NCBI GenBank assembly: GCA_964030475.1
Contig: CAXIPT010000013.1
Location: 1,156,651-1,220,650 of the forward strand
Origin: Tethya wilhelma
Taxonomy: Eukaryota > Porifera > Demospongiae > Tethyida > Tethyidae
Direction of reading: 5' to 3'
DNA length: 64,000 nucleotides
In this document: positions 22,060 to 32,792 of the stretch, one piece after another
Position numbering within the stretch: position 1 is the first letter of the stretch
Layout of the letters: every line of letters starts with the position of its first letter
Translations under genes and position numbers: made by a program
Notes under the pieces: model-generated
Database searches by the model: none
Seen by the model: only the letters and a program-made list of their open reading frames with translations
What the model was told of the DNA's origin: nothing

Positions 22060-22960
22060 ATATGGGTTGCATGGACAGTAAGACTGATGTGATGTTGGCT
22101 TAGAAGCATCACCCATATTGTGGATGTGTTGGACTCTTCAAAGCAAAAAAAATCGAGCTAACCATCTCTCCTTTTGTTTGTCTTCTTTAATGCAGTCACT
22201 GCTCTCATTAGACGCACCCTGTCTTACTAACCAACATGGCTAAGGATACAACACTATCATGATGCAGTATTGTGGATGCGCTCAGGACTCTCAAAGTAAG
22301 CAAAACTTAGCTAACCATCTGTCCTTTTATTTGCATACTTTTGTGCTATCACTGCTCTCATTAGACGCAGCCTGTCTTAACTGATGTCATGATGGCTAAG
22401 CGGGATGCATCACCTGCAATGTGGATGTGTTCTGAGTAAGCAAGTTCTGTTTAACTTATAAAGCTAACCTCCTCTCTTACTATTGTTGTCACTGCTCTCA
22501 TTAGACACAGCATGTCTTACTCCATTGTATATTTGCTAAGGAAAACAAAAGAAGAAAAGATTACTTTGGCTAATTTAAAAGAAATTACGTACTTTGAAAG
22601 TCCAACACAACCACAATAAGGATGATGTATCCTTTGCCACTGTCATGTCAGTAGAGTAAGACATGGTGTGTCTAATGAGAGCAGTGACAACGAAGAGGTG
22701 CTTAGGTAAGTTAAATAGAACTTGCTTACCTTAAACACACCCACATTGCAGGTGATGTATGCCGCTTAGTCAACGAAACGTCAGTTAGAGTACGACTGGG
22801 TGTTCCTAAAGAGAGTAGTGACACCAATAAAGTATGTAAACAAAAGGAGAGATGGTTAGCTATGTTGGAAAGGAATTACTTACTTTGAGAGTTCAAAAAT
22901 AAAGGTGATATAACATACTTTATTGCAGTCACTTTTCTGACTAGATACACTGTGTCTCCT
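22060..22960. repeat. repeat block, units of about 150 bp in both orientations
   Basis: The landmark CACTGCTCTCATTAGACGCA occurs in forward orientation at about 22197, 22350 and 22491, in reverse (GTGTCTAATGAGAGCAGTGA) at about 22668, and in degenerate form near 22800 and 22926. Secondary landmarks (GATGCAT near GTGGATGTGTT; AAGTAAGCAAAACTTAGCTA) follow the same order and mirror it. It is a foldback-type array, non-coding, of unknown class. Confidence 0.75.
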
Positions 22961-22994
22961 TTTGTTTGCCTTCTGCGTACAAAACGCGAAACAG

Positions 22995-23191
22995 AACACT
23001 AACATAACCTTTGAACTCATCCTGGAGTATGAAAATAGCCCTGTGGGAGTATTGATCAAGCTGTTCCAAGTGCTAAAGAGGCAGAACTTACATAAAAGCT
23101 CTAAAATCCTATTATTTGTGTCCCCCAATGAAGATAGAAGTGTTATAATAGAATTGTTGTTCACTCTGTTTGGTGCTATCTACCAATCAGA
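22995..23191 (+). CDS. possible internal exon, unrecognised
   Basis: Bounded by acceptor GCGAAACAG and a strong donor A|GTAAGT. It is open in phase 0 and encodes FELILEYENSPVGVLIKLFQ and SKILLFVSPNEDRSVII. The amphipathic composition and good donor argue for a real exon or a recent relic. No partner exon is recognised nearby, and a repeat block ends just upstream. Confidence 0.4.
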
Positions 23192-23544
23192 GTAAGTATC
23201 CGAATAAATGACTGTGTCATAGAGTTGCTATGTTTGCAGTTACCTGCATTTAAGTCTCAATCTGTATCAATCTGCAATCAAGCACACACACACATACACA
23301 CAGTACAGACACGTTACAAAATTATTTGGGACATGGATGCTGTACAATCTGGGCAAAGCACACAAATCTAGCTAGATGGCTGAGCAGGCTATTAAATTTC
23401 CGTGTATTGAACTTTGGATGTACTTTATTGTTTATTTCCCTCTGACAGCCCTCACGAATGGATGTTGTTCACTGTTTTCTCTTATTAAACATCTCACTAG
23501 CTGGCTAACTCCACTCTCAATCAGTTATAAATTCAAACTCGGAT

Positions 23545-23602
23545 AACCCGGGGGCCGAGGGGGGGGGGGATCTATCTGGGGATCCCAGATAGATTTGTGT
23601 GA
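23545..23602. repeat. G-run next to an 11-bp palindrome
   Basis: A run of nine to ten G follows GGGGGCCGA and is followed by ATCTATCTGGGGATCCCAGA, a stem of 11 bp with a tiny loop. It could form a strong hairpin; no function is assigned. Confidence 0.6.
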
Positions 23603-24558
23603 AGGTCCCTGTCTGAGGTTCACAGTATATAATAATTGCTTTTGAAGCAGTAGCAGTCTCACTTTAAGTTCTCTAATAGTGGGATAGCAGCTGTCAACTG
23701 ATTTAGAGGTTTCATTTCAAGACTCATGGTTTCAGTATCCTTTTGGAGTCTGATGTTCTCTCATATCTACTCCATACCATCAGCATACTTCCTCTTCTTA
23801 CTGCGTTTGGTGTGGGAGAATACAGAAGGCAAAAGAGTGGGTCATTCCAGACAAAAAGTGTTCGCTACGGATCCAGGCCTCCAGTCTTTCCTCTCTACAG
23901 CAACTATCCACCTTGTCTTTCACTCTGTATTTTCTGGAAAATGATACAAATGTATCTCAGAGCCTCTTGTGACAACCTATGTCTTGGCACTCACTCGCCA
24001 TTGTTTTCAATACTTTTTTGACACTCATTTCGATCGCGCGTGATTGTCACGTGTATACATGACGTCATGTGAATACCTCTAGACGTCTGGGGACAGACGA
24101 GACTGTATTCAATGGACCTTATTCATAATCATTTTTCTATTTAATGCACACCCATCTCAGGGGTACTGCTGCTAATGCAGCTGTTGTCTGTTTTTTTTAT
24201 TTGATATACACAGTTAAGCAAACTTTCAGTTGTACTAAGAAATTCGGCAATTTTGAGTTTAAATTGCTACTTTCCCTGGCACAAGCATTTTTCGAGCATA
24301 CCTTTCAGACAGCCTTGTTCTTCAGTACAATGGGTGATCTTAAGCTCTCTTGGTTCTTTAAGCACTACAATTTCAATCTATTTAGGCACTAGCGCTTCTC
24401 TAGTGTCTGCTCAATCACGTGAGAGTGTTACTTGCACCTACTATCCATTTCCAGGAAGGGAAAACCACTAGCATTCCTGTGGGTCTTTGTAGAGTACTTG
24501 TCATAACATTAGATAAACATGTCCAGTCTTCTTTTTTTCCACCTTAATTTATGTAGAA
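23603..24558. other. no confirmed gene
   Basis: Several frames of 70-90 residues overlap in different phases (about 23726-24020 and 24144-24470), with no domain and no consistent splice structure. The stretch may contain decayed coding sequence that I cannot identify. Confidence 0.35.
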
Positions 24559-24965
24559 ATGGTTCACTCATGTGTTGTTCTTGGGTGCAAAAAACATTCT
24601 AACAAAGAAACTTGTAAAGGTAAGTTTTTCACCCTTCCGTTTAGAAACGAGAGTTTGTTGAAAACTTGGTTGCTGTTGATATGTAAGAGAAGAGAAGAAG
24701 TTACAATTAATAGTAGGTTTTGTAGTGCTCATTTTGTAGGTGAGATTAAGTGTAATACTCCAGAAATATTTCCATGGCCGAAAAGTACCTCACAGGAACT
24801 AGACGATTCCATTGTTAATACCCTCCATACTCTTACTCCATTTCAAATAGTAGAGCATGACCACTGTTATTGCAATGAAGGTTCATACACTCCCTCCTCA
24901 CCTTCAACAAGCATGAGCCTCATTCCAGCTGGATCTTCGTATCTATTCCCCCTTACTGTAAGCGA
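24559..24965 (+). pseudogene. THAP zinc-finger domain of a transposon protein (copy 1)
   Basis: Starts MVHSCVVLGCKKHSN. The C2CH THAP pattern is visible: Cys5 and Cys10 (C-x4-C), a Trp near residue 35, then FCSAHF (C-x2-H). THAP domains bind DNA and are commonly fused to DDE transposases. The frame is then invaded by a hAT-like element at 24971, which adds a spurious tail. The continuation after the insertion is at 25319. The combined gene is inactive. Confidence 0.85.
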
Positions 24966-24970
24966 TATAT

Positions 24971-25313
24971 CAGTGGCGTATCCAGGAATTCAGTCTGGGG
25001 GTGCTGATACAATGGGGGCACGAAGTGGGCAAAAATTTTGGGGTAGCCACACCCACTTTTGGGTCACGTGAGCAAAATTATTAATAATTATTAACACGAT
25101 CGCACCGGATATGGCACTGTGCTCTGCAGTTTTTTCGGCCTTTTCTCTAATTTTATGTAAAATTTCACTCTTGAAAGTCAATATAAAGTCTTATCAGCTT
25201 ATAACTATTTTATCCATTTCAAGTAAAATTCAGTGAACTGCGCTTGTAAGCGATGACGTCTTTATTTTCTGAGTTAAGGGGTCACCCTGAGCACCATGCT
25301 AGATACGCCACTG
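24971..25313. mobile_element. hAT-like miniature element, CAGTGGCGTATC termini
   Basis: The left end is CAGTGGCGTATCCAGGAATT and the right end reverse-complements to CAGTGGCGTATCTAGC. The 5-bp sequence TATAT flanks both ends (24966-24970, 25314-25318). Removing it rejoins the THAP gene. It is 343 bp and non-autonomous. The 5-bp duplication matches the element at 676-1041. Confidence 0.85.
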
Positions 25314-25462
25314 TATATTGCCACAAAGCACGATCACACCTAAGTCAGATGTAGCTACTATAACCAATCAAACCCTATACCTTCAAGCACCATTTTGCAT
25401 AGAAGCAATTAAGGATGATGATGAATTTATTAAGCTGTACACAGGATTTGAGAACTGTGATA

Positions 25463-25668
25463 CCGTATAGCTCTAAATTTTCGTGGTACAATATTTTCGT
25501 GAATTTCGTGATTTGACCGTATATCACGAAAAATTTCTCCACGTAAATTTAGAAAACCGTATATCGGCAATATAATTTCAGAGATCGTGATTCACGAAAA
25601 TTAGCTCAAAACGGCAAAGACAGACTTTTCACGAACTTTTTGAACCACGAAAATTTGGAGCTATACGG
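25463..25668. mobile_element. CCGTATAG foldback element, copy c
   Basis: 206 bp, TA-flanked (25461-25462, 25669-25670). It is close to copy b at 15793, with a handful of substitutions, so this subfamily was active recently. It interrupts the transposase relic just after the YTGFENC segment. Confidence 0.95.
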
Positions 25669-25798
25669 TATTGTCTTAATTTGCTTGGTGATGCTGTCAA
25701 TCATTTGCAATATGTAGCAGCATGGGATCAAATGATTTAAAAGATCGTGGTGATTAAATGAATTTTTTATGGTGTTGTGCCGCCTAAGATGCTCTCTA

Positions 25799-26010
25799 AA
25801 GTCCATCTGGTTTGAGAATGCCAGTAGAATATATTGAAAAACTTTCAAAATATCAAACTGATTTCAAAATTTCAAGCACCATTTTTTTTGGTTGCTTTTC
25901 CAACTTTCTACGCCTTACCAGTCAAAAGTTAGCTATTTTGCCCCATATAAAAAGTATTGCATGAATCTCATTATTTCACTTCCGGTGGGATTCTCAAACT
26001 AGATGGACTT
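25799..26010. mobile_element. AAGTCCATCTGG foldback element
   Basis: Ends AAGTCCATCTGGTTTGAGAA and the complement, flanked by TA (25797-25798, 26011-26012); 212 bp. Its interior (GTCAAAAGTTAGCTATTTTG and TGAATCTCATTATTTCACTT) recurs in reverse near 44836-44925 and twice at 63730-63990. It interrupts the same transposase relic. Confidence 0.85.
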
Positions 26011-26589
26011 TAGTAGAAAGCAATCTAGCATGCCACTTTGGAGTATCTCAGCCAACTGTACAACAAATAGATCATTTTATGCCATCTCAATTTATAAAGC
26101 TGTATCCTACAACACGTTGTATTATAGATGCTACTGAATTGTATATGGAAATGCCTTCTAAGGAGGAGTTTGTTTTATCTCCAAACTCTACGGTGGAAAC
26201 ATCTCTGACCAAGAGATAGCTGAGCAATCTGGATTATTAGATTTATTAGAGCCTGATTCAATAATGGCTGATCGTGGATTTCAAATTGCAGATCTACTAG
26301 ATGAATCACACTGAACACCCCACCCATGAAGATTACTGATCAATTTTCTGAAACCGAACTGACCACAACTCGAAGAATTGCCTCACTTAGAAAACATGTT
26401 GAGAGGGCTATTGGTAGAATAAAAAACTTCAAAATCATTCATGATATACCAATTACAATGGGTAGAATTGTGGATAAGAGTATTTTACGTTTGTGCTATG
26501 TTAGTATCCCCTGTGTAAATGAACAAGAAAACATTTTAATAATCATTATTAGGAACATTACACACATTAATTGTTTGTAACAATAAGTT

Positions 26590-27040
26590 AAAGATGACAG
26601 TAATTGTATATGAAAGTGGGAAATTTTTTTAGGATAAATGATCTCAAAAAGATAGTAGTATAGGAAAAAATTATTAAGTTTCGGCAAACATGTGATACTC
26701 CAAAATTTCTGATCAAAATTTATGCATTGTACATGGATATCATGTGGAGTCCAAACTACAAAATCACATACATGAACACCACTAATTGCCATTTGACCTT
26801 GTACCTGGTAATAATAGCCATGACTTAATTTTAAAGTAGGACTACCATCAAGATTACACACACAACAAAAGTTTTTGAGTTCACTACACACTTGTTTTAC
26901 AGTCATACTCTGAGCAGATAATGGACAATTAACTTCAACTAGCTTTAGACGGTTCCCAGCAGAATCTAACACAATCCCATCAGGAGATGCGCCTAAGTAG
27001 CCACAATCATCTACAAAAATGCCACTCTTTACTACTCAGT
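26590..27040 (-). pseudogene. YqaJ-type nuclease of a transposon, copy 1
   Basis: Minus-strand order: GYLGASPDGIVLD, then KLVEVNCPLS, then GYYYQVQGQMAISGVHVCDF and VVWTPHDIHVQCINFDQKFW. This is the core of the YqaJ/lambda-exonuclease-like fold. In active members the E-x-K of EIKCP is catalytic; here it reads EVNCP, so the Lys is lost. The locus is convergent with the THAP/DDE transposase gene, whose 3' end is adjacent. I recall that Repbase describes ISL2EU elements as carrying such a nuclease together with a transposase. Confidence 0.8.
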
Positions 27041-28567
27041 GTAGGTAAGGCTGCCTCAACTTTTAAAATAGCCTAATAATGTACAATTTGTAGTTTGGAT
27101 ATCTCTTTAGAATTTTGTTATATTCACCAAAACCTTACATCCATTGATTGTTTGACCAATGATAGAAAAAATTTTCAAGTGTGAATGTCATGTGACCTGC
27201 ACAGGATGAAGTCCTCTTTGTAAAACCTTAATGCAAAGATGCAGAGCTGGATATTTATTTTCACAATGTCATATTTTGTCAGAATATTGTATTTATCTTC
27301 AAGATTTTGAATCTGCTTGGAAACTTGGTCTTACAAACTTTATTAGGTAGAAACAGAGAGAAATAGGCCTATTTTTAAATATTGCACACCTAATTATGCG
27401 TATTGATTATATCTCACTAATTAATGATAGGTACCCCATTTTCTGGGCAGATCTAATATTTTATGGTTAAGATGTACTAGATAAGGGGAAAAAATGCCTC
27501 GTCAAAAAAACTATCAGCTCTGCATTCACAAAAGTATGTATTTTTGTCTGTAGCCACGCCCACAAGTGTTATTTCATTTTCATTTTCACAATTTGTATCC
27601 AATAAAATAAAAATATGATGGTTATTAAGTTTGGTCTTCCAGTCACAAAGTATAGTTAAAACACGAAGGGGTAAACCTTTTAATTATGTCCTTAACTTCC
27701 TTAAAATTTGAGGCATCCTTAAATGAGGAGGTCGCGTATAAAAGGGGCGTGGCCAGACACAAATTCGCAATGTCAGAAAATGGCGTCGGAATTTTTTACT
27801 TAAGAAAATTGGTAACTAAGCAAGGGACTTACTCGCACGGGTTTTACACTGTGTTTTACTGAGTTTTACTAACCAAAACAGCTGCACAAACTTAGAGCGA
27901 TATAGAGAGCGCCACAAATGAACAATTGCTGCAGTTTTTGAAGAAAACTCCGTGTATTTTGAGAAAGAAGCGTTCTTTTACCATGCCAGGGAATAAACTT
28001 CTCGAGTGAAAGTGAAAAGGACTCCTTTTTGCGTGTCTGAAGACTGATAAGACCGTCAATGACGCCTAGAGTCTCTCAAAGTCTCAAAAATGAAGCTTGC
28101 ACTGCTGCTATAAATGTTTGGAGATAGTCCATTGGTTCTGAGCCATCTAGTGGCTCTATTTCTCAAGCTCAGGTCAGTACTTACAGAGTTATAAAACAAT
28201 TAGACACAAATTTTAGTGTAACAGTTCTTATTATGTGTGGTAGGGGTGTATACAGGTGGTGTTGATGGCCGAATGGTGAGGGTTAGGATGTGTCGATGGT
28301 GGCTGTGTTTGCAAGACCCCTGTGTTAACGTACTGTCACTATAATTTCGTGGTCAATCTGACAGGTGTAGTAGAGTTTCATCCGTGCTCAAGTTATTGAA
28401 AGTGTACAGTAGTAATTTGTGAAAGTAAGTGGTCTATTTATTGTATGTATGTGTGTACATGTGATAATAGCTGAGTCATCAGGGTTCTATCCAGTGATGG
28501 GGGGGGGGGCAGGGGGGAAGCTTCCCCCCCAAACTTACCAGCTTCCCCCCTGGTACCTTCTGTATAA
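27041..28567. other. intergenic stretch with an isolated TATA box
   Basis: No gene seen. A strong TATAAAAG (27737-27744) sits in a GC-richer pocket, followed downstream by frames interrupted within a few codons. A G-run with opposing C-runs lies at 28498-28556. Confidence 0.4.
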
Positions 28568-29235
28568 TTGTACTCAAGTGTTGCATTTGTGCAACTAATT
28601 ATGGTTTATTTTATACTCAAATTGTGTCTCTGCAAACTCAATTTACCAAAATTTTCCGGGGGAGGAAACAGTAATGATATTCATAGGCTCATAGAAACTC
28701 TTGATGCTATCTCAAAGCCGAGAGGATTTGGTCTCAAAATGGTTGATTATTGCTCAAAAGGGTCAAAGGTCAAATTTAGTTGCTCTCTAAAATGCCATTG
28801 CTACTCACTCACAGGGAACAACTACCAGGCGGCTTGAAAGACAACAGATGAACGAAAAAATGTACGTTGAAAAAATGCAAAAAACTGCTCATCAAGTCTG
28901 TAGAAGGCTTTTTGTACTATGTATACACTTTTGACAACCACATTCTCTCACAAAATGTATAACAGGTAACAGGAAAACTGAGTCCCACCCAGTCAAAAAC
29001 TCAACATGATATTCAAGACACACAAACACCCTACAAGCTCACATACCTCACTGCCTCTCTCTCCTCTCCACCAGGGAAGAAAAATGGACTTTATACAGCC
29101 CTGTCAAATTAAACTTTTCCTGTACAGACTCACTTTGAGCTCACCTAGGTGGCAGAGGGGTCAAAGGTCAGAGGTCAAAAGTCAATCACACTCAACACAC
29201 GCTTGGTTGGACACGCCCAAAAGTCTGATTCAAAT
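28568..29235. other. no recognisable gene
   Basis: A single 89-residue frame at 28568-28837 (including LPKFSGGGNSNDIHRLIETL) has no recognisable domain and no splice partner. Confidence 0.35.
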
Positions 29236-29242
29236 AGATTCA

Positions 29243-29518
29243 ACAAGTAAAAAAAAAAACATTGGAAATGTAATGAGACACAGGAATGGGGCTAAATCGT
29301 AAAAAGAACACAAACAAGATGGAATGGCTGTTAAGAGTGAGTGCAGAATTCTTCCTGTATGGGCTGCATTTAGCAATCTCCTTATTGAGTCTCTCATTTT
29401 GCCCACAGGAAGAATTCCTTACACACTCTAACAGCCATTCCATTTTGTTTGTGTTCTTTTTACGATTTAGCCCCATTCCTGTGTCTCATTACATTTCCAA
29501 TGTTTTTTTACTTGTTTG
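29243..29518. mobile_element. ACAAGT foldback element, complete copy
   Basis: Both arms are nearly complete, so the same protein-like string appears on both strands. It lies at the end of a GGTA-hairpin repeat in the same relative position as copy 1 and the copies at 54.7 and 59.6 kb. Confidence 0.85.
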
Positions 29519-30453
29519 TTCTCATTTTTCCATAATTTTACAAATCACATTTGAGTTGGTATGTATATCTAGCTACTGAGCTAGTAGCCAGACTACTGAA
29601 TGGCTGGCTGCTGAGTAAGTTATGTAGCCTGCTTGATATCGAAGTGAAACACACATCTCCACATCTTAGTCATTTGGAGGCAGGAGCTGTATCATAAGAT
29701 TTACTTGCCTTTCTATATGTTACTAATGGGCCATCCTGGTGTCCAGTACTACCGTACTGGGAATGATAATCAAAGTCCTGATTCATCTCTTAAGAAGAGC
29801 AAGAGCATCCTGGTATCACAAAATAGTTTCAGGCAACTTGCATAATTTTAAGAATTCATTTAATTCCAAATAACACACACTTTTGTGTGTGGAAAGGGTC
29901 GTCAATTCGAATTTTCTAGAAGCTAATGAATTATGCATAAGTGTATATAGAAATTAATGGCAGCCATATGGAGGAGGCGCTTTTCGCCTTGTATCTAGCT
30001 ACTCAATGAGAGGTGCTAAAAACCGATGGCAAAAGCGACTGTCCCAAGTTCATTCGTTCAAGAATCAGCTTCTAAAACTGAATATCTCTGAGAAAAGTTG
30101 AGCCAAGATAGAAGAAAAAGAAGAAGAAGAAGAAGAAGAAGAAGAAGAAAATTGGAGTTTTGGCATATGTGTGTATAGAAGTCAAGATAGAAGAAAAAGA
30201 AGCCAAGATAGAAGAAAAAGAAGAAGAAGAAGAAGAAGAAGAAAATTGGAGGTTTGGCATATGTGTGTTTGTTACCTTAGCGATGGTTTTAGGCCATGTT
30301 TTTGGGCTCATTAGAAAGAGAAAGAGCTAAATAGTAGCTTAAGAAGCTTTTTAGTGCTAAGTGCTCATTTTTTACAGAGTTATTCGCGTGAATATTTGTA
30401 TTGCACTAATGGGCCATCCGTGCCATTCCTGTGTACCCAGTACTATCGTACCG
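29519..30453 (-). repeat. GGTA-hairpin repeat, longest copy
   Basis: Reverse orientation: the linker (GTAGCCTGCTTGATATCGAA), an extra hairpin edge near 29742, the AACACACACTTTTGTGTGTG block, the CTTTTCGCCTTGTATCTAGC block, two (GAA)n tracts (30106-30150, 30215-30245), and the hairpin edge ending at 30453. It truncates a BEL/Pao long terminal repeat at that point. Confidence 0.8.
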
Positions 30454-30462
30454 GGAATAAAC

Positions 30463-30791
30463 TTCTATCACACTTGAACATGATTAAAGAACAGAGTATC
30501 ACGAGACTCAAAAGTTTCAATATTCATACATTACATATCAAGCTCAACAGTACAAGAGTTCAGAGTTTAAGAAATAGTTCTCATACTCCCCCCCCCTCAG
30601 CTTCAATATCCTCCAGCAACTCTTTCGACCACACTTTCAATTTCTTGGTTGCTTGCACTTCTATCACACTTGAACATGAGTCAAAAACAGAGTATCACGA
30701 GACTCAAAAGTTTCAATATTCATACATTACATATCAAGTTCAAGAGTTCAGAGTTCAAGAAATAGTTCTCACACTCCCCCCGTTGACTGCG
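30463..30791 (-). repeat. truncated BEL/Pao long terminal repeat with a duplicated segment
   Basis: On the minus strand a purine tract (CGGGGGGAG, 30774-30782) is followed by TGTGAGAACTATTTCTTGAA, the expected start of a 3' LTR. A segment of about 200 bp spanning the coding-end/LTR junction occurs twice in tandem (about 30463-30656 and 30657-30866), the outer copy lacking a 22-bp piece with GTTGACTGCGTCAGCAGTC. The LTR is cut at 30453 by the hairpin repeat. Confidence 0.65.
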
Positions 30792-31325
30792 TCAGCAGTC
30801 AACCTCAGCTTCAATATCCTCCAGCAACTCTTTCGACCACATTTTCAATTTCTTGGTTGCTTGCACAGCTGAAGCACGGGTGGGCTTGACAACAATGGGA
30901 GTGGGGGCCTCATCTTCATGCACAATCTGGAACTTCGTCAACAAGTGAGTTCTGTTCAACAGCATGATTAATCTCTAATGGGTAGAGATGTTGCACCGGA
31001 CGCCTCAAGGTAAATGCCTTGCCGTTCTTGTTAGTTACCCTCAACACTGCTCCCTTTCTCTTGCTGTTGAGAAACTGGACCACTTGAGACATTCTCCAAA
31101 ACCCTCTTGGTTTGTCAGGATCAAAAACTAGGACAACGTCCCCTTTCTGAATGTGGGATGGCTCCTTCCTGACAGAGCTATAGCGATGTGCCTCTCGAAG
31201 TTCCAGCAGGTATTCTTTGCTCCATCAACGCCAGAAATGGTTGATGACACTATTCAAGTACTTGACACGCCTCTGCAAAGACTCATCCTGGAGTTCGAAG
31301 TCCGAGAAAACTCTTCTAGTGCATA
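30792..31325 (-). pseudogene. 3' end of a BEL/Pao retrotransposon pol gene
   Basis: The minus-strand translation contains HIQKGDVVLVFDPDKPRGFW, RPVQHLYPLE and a tail ending EDIEAEVDC before the stop. This is the DUF5641-type domain found after the integrase in BEL/Pao polyproteins. One stop in the WRR/WSK region and one frame shift near 30917 break it. Upstream pol regions (protease, reverse transcriptase, integrase core) are absent. Confidence 0.75.
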
Positions 31326-31552
31326 GCATAATGCTACAATATGTTTGCAACTTAGACCTGCACCAGCTGGACAGCCGCATGTAGCTAATTGTATATCACC
31401 TTTTTTATTAAGGATTAAGTTTATATCTTGTACAAAATGTTTTTTTTCATTTCCGGTAGGCAGATGTATCGTATATTATACTTTAACTAGTATAGATTGG
31501 ATATTTAATTTGTATCTATACATTCACTGATATGTGTTTTGTTTCTTTAGCA

Positions 31553-32748
31553 CACACCAGCACGTATCATTGACATCGACTTCTCACAGCCTAAAAGAGG
31601 AAGAGACATCGTTGAGCCAACGAATAACGAGGAAGAAAGTTCTTCCTCACCATCCAACAACACTGCCAAGACCAAGAAGAATCCTATCACCAAACCACCA
31701 ACAGATGCAGAACAGAAGTGTTTTTTTGAAGGCTTGCGTACTCTGATGCCCACCTCTGCCATTCTGTCATGTGTATACCCACCACCAAGACCTGAACGAA
31801 ACCCTCTTCCAGTTCGAACTTTACCACCAACGATCCACCCTCTGTACTGACCAGAATACCAGGAGTTTGAAAAGGAAGATTTGCACGCAAAATGTGAAGT
31901 AATTTTTCTAAGTGCGTTGAAGATGAGCAAAGATGAGGCAGCTTATCTAGCAAGCTTAATGCACAAAGTTTGCTTTGGTTTGAACACAGGAAAGGACGTA
32001 TCACAGCATCCAAATTCCGTTCTGTTTGTGGTACCAGCATTACTTCACCATCACAGTCTCTTGTTCAGCATATTAGGCCCAGTGTGACTATATACAGCAG
32101 CTATGGAGTGGGGCATATGTAATGAAAAGGTAGCTGCTACAGAGTTCAAGCAAAGAATGTCCCAATTTCACCTTTCTTTCAAGGTCGAGTCCACTGGCCT
32201 CCATGTCAACCCCAGGTATCCCCACCTAGGTATATCACCTGATGGATTGGTGTCCTGTGAATGTTGTGGCAAAGGGCTGCTTGAAATAAAATGCCCATAT
32301 AGCATTCGACATACTAGTCCATGCGGCTCAGACGTCCCCGAACAATTTCTACCTCAAGACCGACAGTAATGGAACCAGAAAACTCTTGCAGACTCACCAG
32401 TACTACTATCAAGTTCAAGACCAGCTTTCTATATGTGAACAGGACTACTGCTATTTTGTGTGTTGGACACCACACGGATTTCGTATGGAAACAATCAGAT
32501 GAGACGAACAGTTCTTCCTTTCATTCAAACCATCTCTTGATAGCTTTTTCATCAAAGTTATCCTGCCTGCTGTTCTGAGTGGTGACTGCATCCAGGATCA
32601 CAATGTTGAACCAACATCTCAGAAGAAGCAAAAGGGATTGTACTGCTACTGCCAGAGAGAAGAGGAGTATGATGATATGATTGCTTGTGACAACCCTTCT
32701 TGTTCATATCCATCTGGAAAGTGGTATTGTGATGAATGTAAACAGTAA
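31553..32748 (+). pseudogene. YqaJ-type nuclease with a C-terminal PHD-like finger, copy 2
   Basis: Order: an N-terminal segment ending RTLPPTIHPLY before a stop at 31846; LWFEHRKGRITASKFRSVCG; MEWGICNEKVAATEFKQRMS (32103); HLGISPDGLVSC and GKGLLEIKCPYS with the catalytic E-x-K intact; QYYYQVQDQLSICEQDYCYF; then GLYCYCQREEEYDDMIACDN and WYCDEC, ending at TAA 32746. The finger has its first four and last two Cys but lacks the middle His-x2-Cys part, apparently by deletion. Several stops and shifts show decay. Confidence 0.8.
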
Positions 32749-32792
32749 CTCTTTTTTATATATACAATCATAATAATACTGTAATGTATGTG

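Larger units (their letters stand above)
25319..26580 (+). pseudogene. DDE_Tnp_4-type (Harbinger/ISL2EU-like) transposase, copy 1
   Basis: Follows the THAP segment. Landmarks in order: DDDEFIKLYTGFENC (25419-25460), a split by a foldback element, LNLLGDAVNHLQYVAAWD, a second foldback at 25799-26010, CIIDATELYMEMPS (first catalytic Asp), [17 protein letters not shown] (second Asp) and RKHVERAIGRIKNFKIIHD (Glu), ending near 26580. Stops and a deletion between the first two Asp regions make it inactive. The order and motifs are those of IS5/Harbinger-related eukaryotic transposases. Confidence 0.85.

Noticed and set aside
23726..24021. two overlapping frames of 72 and 92 residues
   Set aside because: No recognisable family, no splice support; recorded only as possible decayed coding sequence.
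27737..27744. TATA box as promoter of a gene
   Set aside because: No sustained open frame or splice structure follows it within about 1 kb.
29240..29579. nearly identical proteins on both strands
   Set aside because: Consequence of a palindromic foldback element.
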